Positions 5,644 to 9,967 of a stretch of 9,967 bases of DNA are shown here, piece by piece. The notes below the pieces were generated by a model. That model was not told the DNA's origin and did not search any database. It was given only the letters and a program-made list of their open reading frames with translations. Both the position numbers and the translations under genes were made by a program. The DNA lies in the NCBI GenBank assembly GCA_020634935.1, contig JACKAT010000090.1, positions 1 to 9,967 of the forward strand, in the 5' to 3' direction. Every line of letters begins with the position of its first letter. Position 1 is the stretch's first letter. Origin of the DNA: Anaerolineales bacterium (GTDB lineage Bacteria > Chloroflexota > Anaerolineae > 4572-78 > J111).

Positions 5644-6525
5644 ATGGCCATTTCCCCAGATGAGATCAATACCGTCAGACACTTTAACCGCTTTTTCACC
5701 CGGCAAATCGGCGTGCTGCGTGAGGGATTACTACACAGTCCTTACTCCCTGACCGAAGCCCGTATTATTTTCGAGTTGGCCCATCGCCCTAACTTAACCG
5801 CCTCCGAGCTTGGGAATGAATTAGGTCTGGATGCCGGCTATTTGAGTCGGATTTTGACCAAGTTGGAGCAACAAAATCTGATCGAGAAAACCCGCTCCGA
5901 TGAGGACGGCCGGCAGCGGTTGATCACCTTGACCACCGCCGGGCAAGACGCGTTCGCTTTACTCGACGGCCGGTCGAGTGAGGAAGTGGCCGAGATGCTG
6001 GGCGAGTTGAGTAACGGTGATCGGCTCCGGCTGATCGAGGCGATGAACACTATCGAAGACATTCTTAACCACGGTTTCAAGTATGCCGAACCCTTTTACC
6101 TACGCCACCACGAAACCGGTGATATGGGCTGGGTGATTTACCAGCACGGCCTGCTGTATCATCGGGAGTACGGCTGGGACGAGAGCTTCGAGGCGCTGGT
6201 GGCCCAAATATGCGCCGACTTCATCACCAACTACGATCCCGCCAAAGAGCGCTGCTGGCTCGCGGAAATGCAAGGCGAGCGAGTTGGCTCGATCTTCTGC
6301 GTCAACGCCGGCGACGGTGTAGCCAAGCTGCGCCTGCTGCTGGTCGATCCGAAGGCCAGGGATTTAGGGCTGGGGACCCGCTTAGTTAAAGAGGGCATTC
6401 GGTTTTCCCGTCGAGCGGGCTACCAGAAAGTAACCCTGTGGACCAATGACATTCTGATCGCGGCCCGGCAAATCTATGAGAAACTGGGCTTTCGCCTGCT
6501 GCAGAAACATCCCCATCAGTTTTAA
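5644..6525 (+). CDS. MarR-type regulator fused to GNAT acetyltransferase, C-terminus probably frameshifted
   Basis: Two-domain protein of 293 residues. Residues about 8-145 are a MarR winged helix, with the recognition helix in ASELGNELGLDAGYLSRILTK and the wing in RSDEDGRQRLITLT. Residues about 150-293 are a GNAT acetyltransferase, with the acetyl-CoA loop RDLGLG (239-244) and the final LWTND...ARQIYEKLGFRLL strand and helix. The fused family is usually annotated as bifunctional regulator/N-acetyltransferase; its substrates are mostly unknown. Family members typically end in a short tail containing DLVGQ/E and WEL. Here the frame stops at HPHQF, while LVGQEEL is encoded just beyond in another frame (6531-6551), so an indel has probably removed the native end. 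The gene stands alone behind a terminator, with its own promoter and likely operator, suggesting autoregulation. Confidence 0.85.
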   Translation: MAISPDEINTVRHFNRFFTRQIGVLREGLLHSPYSLTEARIIFELAHRPNLTASELGNELGLDAGYLSRILTKLEQQNLIEKTRSDEDGRQRLITLTTAGQDAFALLDGRSSEEVAEMLGELSNGDRLRLIEAMNTIEDILNHGFKYAEPFYLRHHETGDMGWVIYQHGLLYHREYGWDESFEALVAQICADFITNYDPAKERCWLAEMQGERVGSIFCVNAGDGVAKLRLLLVDPKARDLGLGTRLVKEGIRFSRRAGYQKVTLWTNDILIAARQIYEKLGFRLLQKHPHQF

Positions 6526-6664
6526 GACACCTCGTTGGGCAAGAGGAATTACCGCTTTACAACCGCCGGCTTTGTCTCTCTCATTGGCTCAATGGTTGTT
6601 ATTCTGCCTAAATTGGTACGCTGAATCTATTTTGATCGCTATTCTGGTAACCCGGCTCATTCTA

Positions 6665-6673
6665 TGCTATAAT
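6665..6673 (+). promoter_or_regulatory. Orphan extended -10 element
   Basis: TGCTATAAT is a perfect extended -10 element, matching the one in front of moaC. No good -35 box lies 17 bases upstream (the hexamer there is TGGTAA), which extended -10 promoters tolerate. Transcription would start near 6680, almost 400 bases before the next gene. Confidence 0.45.
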
Positions 6674-6685
6674 CAGGTGTCGTGT

Positions 6686-6796
6686 TGAGGTTAACTGCCT
6701 GTAATGGACCTCACCGGTCGTCTCCAACATAGCCATAGGTAGCACGAGTTACCTTCTGCCATAGGCTACCTCCTTAGACAGCATATTGAGTTACCT
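6686..6796 (+). repeat. Short stems and direct repeats downstream of the orphan -10
   Basis: TGAGGT (6686-6691) pairs with ACCTCA (6708-6713). AGGTAGC (6737-6743) pairs with GCTACCT (6765-6771). Direct repeats are GCCATAGG (6732 and 6758) and GAGTTACCT (6746 and 6788). The elements are short, but they cluster in the first 120 bases of the transcript predicted from the -10 element at 6665. Confidence 0.35.
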
Positions 6797-6982
6797 CTCA
6801 TTTAGTCAGTACGCGCCGTCCAATTGTAGTCATCGCGCACTGGCCGAGTGGCTATCAGCATCATTGACAGCGCCAAGATGAGCTGCTCGCTACCTACCGG
6901 CAATAATGGTCTGCACCACTGTTTTTTCAATTTATCCTAGCCAAACAACTAGTTCAATATTGGTCAAAACTATTAGTCTACA

Positions 6983-7015
6983 ATCCCCAAATGGCTAGTG
7001 GAAAATGTTGGGGAT
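6983..7015. repeat. Inverted repeat before the flavoprotein gene
   Basis: ATCCCCAA (6983-6990) and TTGGGGAT (7008-7015) form a perfect 8-bp inverted repeat over 17 bases, ending 56 bases before the ATG. There is no T-tract, so an operator or leader stem is more likely than a terminator. Confidence 0.45.
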
Positions 7016-7071
7016 ATAGTTTATAGTGAAACTGCAATTATCTCTACCTTTCTAGCATAAGGAGCGCTACA

Positions 7072-8340
7072 ATGAAGGAACAGGATGACAAACCCAGAAT
7101 ACTCGTATTAGGCGGCGGCTTTGGTGGTTTAGAAACCGTCTTTATCTACGATGCGCCTGGCAACCAGGCTGACACATCACATTGGTATCAGATACATCAC
7201 TTCCTCTTTAAACCTAACACTATTTATATTCCCTTTGGTCAGGATGTAGAGCGGCTCAAAATCCCGTTGGAGCCGCCGCTGAAACGACGTAACATCCGCT
7301 TTATGCAAACCCAGGCCCACCAAGTGGATTCGATCCACCGAACGGTCGGTACCGGAGAGGGGGCTGTGCCCTTCGACTATTTAGTGGTGGCGACCGGCGC
7401 CGGGATGCGGCCAGAGGAGATTCCGGGGCTGAAAGCACATGGGCATAACATCTGGACTCCGGAAGACATGCTGGCTTTGAGGCAGGCGTTCGAAACTCTG
7501 GCCGCCGAAGCTTCTGCGTCGAACAACCGCCGGGTGCTCTTTTTAGTGCCGCCCAACAACAAACACGCCGGTCCGTTATATGAAATGGCCTTTTTGTTCG
7601 ATTCTTGGCTACAGAAGCACGATCGGCACGATGGCATCGACCTAATTTTAACCACCTATGAGGATAGTTACCTACAATCTTTTGGTAATCGATTTGACTC
7701 GATAATTAGTGAGGAGTTTGATCGACGCCACATCACGGCTTATAAACAGTATGAAGTCGAACGCGTTGAGCCTAACGAAGTGGTTTATAAAAACGGACAA
7801 TCGGTACCCTATGATCTACTGGTTTCCTTCCCGCCCTACGTGGCCTCGACGCCGTTCCTGGGCTTACCCTCCGATCCCAGGGGGTTTGTTACCACCTATC
7901 AAGAAAGTCGCCGGGTTATCGAATGTCCCTGTATCTATGCGGTGGGTGATATTTCCAATTTCCCGGTTAAACAGGCGTACCTGGCGGTGCTGCAAGCCGA
8001 TGCCGCGGCCGAGCATATTGCCGCCGATATTTTGAACACCAAACCGACCATCAACTACTCCCATCCGGTTAGCATGTATGTATTGGATGAGTTTGATACG
8101 GCCACCTTTGCCCAGATTCCTTTGGAAGTTAAGAATTTCTACCAGCAGTCGGCCGAAGTACCTGCGGGGGATGCGGAAACATACCGAGTCGGCTCCTCGC
8201 CGGTATGGCACTACGGCAAGAAATTACTAGGGATGTACCTGCCCCAACGCTTTAGGGCCGGTAAACCGCTTCACTCAGGCGTAGCTTGGCAGGGAATGGA
8301 AGCCGGGTTAAAGGTGCTGTCGCAAGTATTAACCCATTGA
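7072..8340 (+). CDS. Sulfide:quinone reductase / NDH-2-like FAD oxidoreductase
   Basis: A 422-residue two-dinucleotide-binding-domain flavoprotein related to sulfide:quinone oxidoreductases and type II NADH dehydrogenases. An N-terminal FAD motif RILVLGGGFGGLE occupies 9-21. The conserved block FLFKPNTIYIPFG is at 44-56, the ATG motif YLVVATGAG at 103-111, and the second FAD motif CIYAVGDISNFPVKQAYLAVLQAD in the last third. A C-terminal region resembling membrane-associating ends of the family follows. I cannot place the redox cysteines of true SQRs; a CPC precedes the GD motif, so the substrate is unknown. Residues 23-43, where beta-2 and its terminal acidic residue should lie, do not look like a Rossmann fold, yet family-like segments (YLR, MRL, ITLVSD) are readable in other frames there. 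The start ATG 7072 has AAGGAG at 7 bases. Confidence 0.8.
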   Translation: MKEQDDKPRILVLGGGFGGLETVFIYDAPGNQADTSHWYQIHHFLFKPNTIYIPFGQDVERLKIPLEPPLKRRNIRFMQTQAHQVDSIHRTVGTGEGAVPFDYLVVATGAGMRPEEIPGLKAHGHNIWTPEDMLALRQAFETLAAEASASNNRRVLFLVPPNNKHAGPLYEMAFLFDSWLQKHDRHDGIDLILTTYEDSYLQSFGNRFDSIISEEFDRRHITAYKQYEVERVEPNEVVYKNGQSVPYDLLVSFPPYVASTPFLGLPSDPRGFVTTYQESRRVIECPCIYAVGDISNFPVKQAYLAVLQADAAAEHIAADILNTKPTINYSHPVSMYVLDEFDTATFAQIPLEVKNFYQQSAEVPAGDAETYRVGSSPVWHYGKKLLGMYLPQRFRAGKPLHSGVAWQGMEAGLKVLSQVLTH

Positions 8341-8366
8341 ACGGGTTTCATCTCAAAGCGTAAGGG

Positions 8367-8402
8367 CTGGTGTCAGACAAACTTAGGTTTGTCCGACACC
8401 AG
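8367..8402 (+). terminator. Long hairpin after the flavoprotein gene
   Basis: CTGGTGTC (8367-8374) pairs with GACACCAG (8395-8402); after one A-C mismatch GACAAAC (8376-8382) pairs with GTTTGTC (8387-8393) around a TTAG loop. It is the most stable hairpin in the window by inspection but has no T-tract. It may terminate weakly, protect the upstream mRNA end, or separate expression from the universal stress gene 56 bases on. Confidence 0.55.
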
Positions 8403-8457
8403 ATCCAAATTATTGAGCTGCTCATTAAAGTTGTAGACAAAAAAGGACGGACGAGCC

Positions 8458-8931
8458 ATGTTTAAGCGCATTTTGATCCCGTTAGATGGCTCTGACCTGG
8501 CGGAAAAAGCGTTGCCGTCCGCCATCGCCTTAGCCCACCAATTTGGCAGCAAACTAATCTTGATCCGCATGGTCGAGGTTAGCTATCCGACATTACTGTC
8601 GCCCCATCTGACTTCAGCCACGGCTGTCACTATGTCAGAGTCGTATGAACAAGCCCACCGAGCCGCAGAGGCCTACCTGTTAGCCCAACAAAAGGCTCTC
8701 CAACAGGACGGCTTAGACGTTGAGGTGATCATGTGCGAAGCCACCCCTGCCGACGGGATATTATATACCACCAGTGAGTACCACATAGATTGTATTGTCA
8801 TGTCAACCCACGGCCGAGGGGGACTGGCCCGCTGGACTCTCGGTAGCGTCGCCGACAAAGTTGCCCGTCACGCGCCCTGCCCGGTTTTGTTAGTCAGACA
8901 GAACGCCATCATCGATCAAGACAATCCATAA
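8458..8931 (+). CDS. Universal stress protein (UspA family)
   Basis: A 157-residue single-domain universal stress protein, soluble and probably dimeric. It opens with the first beta-strand and nucleotide-contacting Asp (KRILIPLDGSD, Asp10). It carries the ATP-binding loop in the form STHG-x9-GS (116-130) and ends in the strand CPVLLVR (141-147). These are the features of the ATP-binding USP subgroup typified by MJ0577; the first glycine of the G-2x-G motif is Ser here, a common variant. Members act in stress adaptation, often by binding ATP or AMP and partner proteins; the partner cannot be told from sequence. The start ATG 8458 follows AAGGACG at about 8-10 bases. It may be read through from the flavoprotein gene or have its own promoter in the 117-base gap; I see no clear -35/-10 pair. 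Confidence 0.9.
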   Translation: MFKRILIPLDGSDLAEKALPSAIALAHQFGSKLILIRMVEVSYPTLLSPHLTSATAVTMSESYEQAHRAAEAYLLAQQKALQQDGLDVEVIMCEATPADGILYTTSEYHIDCIVMSTHGRGGLARWTLGSVADKVARHAPCPVLLVRQNAIIDQDNP

Positions 8932-8969
8932 CTCTAAAAACCTCGGCCATCACGACGATAGCTCGTATT

Positions 8970-8987
8970 CGGAAAATTTTGGTTCCG
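8970..8987 (+). terminator. Weak hairpin after the universal stress gene
   Basis: CGGAA and TTCCG pair over 8 bases and are followed by TTTGT. The stem is short, so this is only a possible terminator for the universal stress gene. Confidence 0.2.
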
Positions 8988-9061
8988 TTTGTCTGTGAAC
9001 TTCTCAATCTCCTCTTTTTCGAGATCACAACTCACCGATTGGCTCCGGCTCAGTTAAGCGT

Positions 9062-9076
9062 GTCCATAAAATGGAC
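9062..9076. repeat. Palindrome upstream of the ferritin gene
   Basis: GTCCAT-AAA-ATGGAC is a perfect 6-bp inverted repeat about 70 bases before the proposed ferritin -10 box. It does not match a Fur or DtxR box that I know. It could be a distal operator or chance. Confidence 0.3.
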
Positions 9077-9145
9077 GATGTAGCTAATACGACTGCGCTA
9101 AAGCGTTATTTGCCTATTTCTAACTCTGGTTTAACATGCCTAACT

Positions 9146-9151
9146 TATAAT
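9146..9151 (+). promoter_or_regulatory. Probable -10 box of the ferritin gene
   Basis: TATAAT stands 41 bases before the ferritin ATG. No clear -35 hexamer lies 16-18 bases upstream, which would fit an activator-dependent promoter. No recognisable iron box overlaps it. Confidence 0.5.
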
Positions 9152-9192
9152 CCACAATCAAGCTAGGTTTCGAAGAAAAAGGAGTTTGCCTT

Positions 9193-9708
9193 ATGACAAC
9201 GCTTATCAATAAAAAAGTGGTCGATGCCCTAAACACTCAGGTGGTTGAAGAGTTTACCGCGCAGAATCAGTATATTGCCATCGCGCTCTATTTTGATGCA
9301 GAAACGCTGCCTGAACTTTCCAATTTCTTTCATCTGCAGGCCCAAGAAGAACACGAACATGGCATGAAGCTGCTGCAATACATCACCGATGCCGGGGGGC
9401 ACCCGATTGTGCCGGCCACGAATGAAGTCAAAAATCACTTTGAAAGCGTTGAAGAAGCGGTTGAATTGGCGCTTAACCAGGAACTCAAAGTGACCGACCA
9501 AATCAACACGCTGGTGGCGCTGGCCGAGGCTGAAAAAGATTATCTCACGCGGCAAATTCTGCAGTGGTTTGTGACCGAACAATTGGAAGAAGTTTCCAGT
9601 ATGTCGGATCTATTGAATGTGGTGAAACGGGCCGGCGACAACCTATTTTTGGTTGAAGAGTTTCTACGCAGCAACCCTCACGAAGCTGAGGCTGAAGCCG
9701 AAGCGTAA
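9193..9708 (+). CDS. Non-heme ferritin
   Basis: A 171-residue ferritin that oxidises Fe(II) and stores it as a mineral in a 24-subunit cytosolic shell. Ferroxidase residues align with E. coli FtnA: E20 and Y27 in VEEFTAQNQYIA, E53 and H56 in QAQEEHEH, E97 in LNQELKV, and Q130 with nearby glutamates in WFVTEQLEE. No methionine suggests a bacterioferritin haem site, and the sequence has the look of the actinobacterial BfrB/Ftn type (AIALYFDAETLPELSNFF). The C-terminus ends in an unusual EAEAEAEA tail, from DNA that repeats GAAGC and GAGGC. The start ATG 9193 has AAGGAG at 8 bases. It is a single-gene unit closed by the terminator at 9740. It fits the oxidative-stress flavour of the neighbouring genes. 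Confidence 0.93.
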   Translation: MTTLINKKVVDALNTQVVEEFTAQNQYIAIALYFDAETLPELSNFFHLQAQEEHEHGMKLLQYITDAGGHPIVPATNEVKNHFESVEEAVELALNQELKVTDQINTLVALAEAEKDYLTRQILQWFVTEQLEEVSSMSDLLNVVKRAGDNLFLVEEFLRSNPHEAEAEAEA

Positions 9709-9739
9709 TTTACGGGCTATGGATGCCTTTAAAATCAAA

Positions 9740-9773
9740 ACAGCCTCGGTTGTTACCGGGGCTGTCTAATTTT
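9740..9773. terminator. Bidirectional rho-independent terminator
   Basis: ACAGCCTCGG (9740-9749) and CCGGGGCTGT (9756-9765) pair with one G-U over a six-base loop. On the plus strand CTAATTTT follows; on the minus strand the stem is followed by TTTGATTTT (complement of 9731-9739). It therefore suits both the ferritin gene and the facing gene entering from the right edge. Confidence 0.8.
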
Positions 9774-9840
9774 CAACGTAACTGGGAGAAGAAGGCTAAA
9801 GCTGAGGCTAAGAAAAATAACTTAAAATTAAGAATACCTC

Positions 9841-9885
9841 AACTCTACAAACTCTACGAACTCCCTAAACTCCACAAACTCTTTA
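9841..9885. repeat. Five tandem copies of a 9-bp repeat
   Basis: The units are AACTCTACA, AACTCTACG, AACTCCCTA, AACTCCACA and AACTCTTTA, in perfect 9-base register. The AACTC core is invariant and the last four bases drift. The final unit contains the complement of the stop codon of the minus-strand gene at the right edge, so the array forms the start of that gene's 3' untranslated region. Confidence 0.8.
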
Positions 9886-9967
9886 ATTCACCACCCACAA
9901 CGCCGCTGCTAGTTCCGAGCCGATCACCTGTTCATTGCGGCCCAACTTAAGGCGAAGCGGTCCGTTG
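9883..9967 (-). CDS. C-terminal end of an unidentified minus-strand gene (partial)
   Basis: On the minus strand 27 codons run from the window edge to TAA at 9885-9883. The peptide contains LRLKLGRNEQVIG, then SELAAALWVVN, an ordinary amphipathic composition with coding-like codon use. It is too short to assign to a family. The converging ferritin gene and the two-way terminator between them support a real gene end. The rest lies beyond the window. Confidence 0.5.
   Translation of the reverse strand, partial: NGPLRLKLGRNEQVIGSELAAALWVVN

Larger units (their letters stand above)
6526..7071. other. 546-base spacer without a recognised gene
   Basis: No reading here has both a ribosome binding site and a recognisable protein. 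The first 30 bases hold the displaced tail of the MarR-GNAT gene. An extended -10 element sits at 6665-6673. From 6686 to 6796 there are short stems and direct repeats, and a T6 run occurs at 6922-6927. An 8-bp inverted repeat lies at 6983-7015. The stretch may be a long leader of the downstream oxidoreductase gene, a non-coding RNA, or decayed sequence; I cannot separate these. Confidence 0.5.

Noticed and set aside
6476..6688. Plus-strand reading of 70 codons starting inside the MarR-GNAT gene
   Set aside because: It starts in the wrong frame within the acetyltransferase domain, shows no domain and has no ribosome binding site.
6837..6931. tRNA-like stretch: GGCCGAGTGGCTA resembles the D-arm of Ser/Leu/Tyr tRNAs and an ACCA occurs downstream
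   Set aside because: There is no T-arm (no GGTTCGA-like motif), no matching acceptor stem and no anticodon arm in register.
7864..8211. 115-codon minus-strand reading
   Set aside because: It is antisense to the well-supported C-terminal half of the flavoprotein gene and has no recognisable motif.
9841..9885. Tandem repeats considered as a CRISPR array
   Set aside because: The units are 9 bases long and contiguous, without spacers.
9723..9950. 75-codon plus-strand reading rich in Lys, Leu and Pro
   Set aside because: It spans the ferritin terminator and the 9-bp tandem repeat; its repetitive look comes from those arrays, and it has no ribosome binding site.

Overview
The window reads as a chromosomal segment from a bacterium, most likely a member of the Chloroflexota. 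That placement is an inference. It rests on an isopentenyl phosphate kinase (an enzyme typical of Archaea but known in some Chloroflexi such as Roseiflexus), a fused MoaD-MoaE molybdopterin synthase, a MarR-GNAT fusion regulator and mid-range base composition. I see no tRNA, rRNA, CRISPR array, transposase, phage gene or toxin-antitoxin pair. No clearly new multi-gene system is visible.

Left part (1-2856). A partial isopentenyl phosphate kinase gene runs leftward off the window edge. It is divergent from a rightward cluster of moaC (cyclic pyranopterin monophosphate synthase), a moaD-moaE fusion and rnc (RNase III). The intergenic gaps of 4 and 24 bases suggest one operon, started from a strong extended -10 promoter at 876-905. 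Two hairpins lie between rnc and the convergent rlmI-like 23S rRNA methyltransferase gene (2929-4122, minus).

Middle part (4123-6525). An AT-rich spacer holds a probable rlmI promoter and a nested set of inverted repeats. After it come a glycine-zipper YflT-like stress protein, a small three-helix GlsB/YeaQ-type membrane protein and a good rho-independent terminator. A MarR-GNAT fusion regulator follows, with its own near-consensus promoter overlapped by repeats that look like an operator. The end of its acetyltransferase domain appears frameshifted.

Right part (6526-9967). A 546-base spacer with no recognised gene precedes a sulfide:quinone reductase/NDH-2-like flavoprotein. Its Rossmann beta-2 region looks scrambled by several frame-compensating indels. 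Then come a universal stress protein, a ferritin with a complete ferroxidase centre, a terminator that works on paper in both directions, five copies of a 9-bp tandem repeat, and the 3' end of an unidentified minus-strand gene.

The right two thirds is a loose cluster of stress and redox functions: glycine-zipper stress protein, GlsB-like protein, MarR-type regulator, flavoprotein oxidoreductase, UspA and ferritin. Separate promoters and terminators argue for several transcription units rather than one operon. The two most useful second looks are the scrambled FAD-binding segment at 7138-7200 and the displaced C-terminal motif at 6513-6560.
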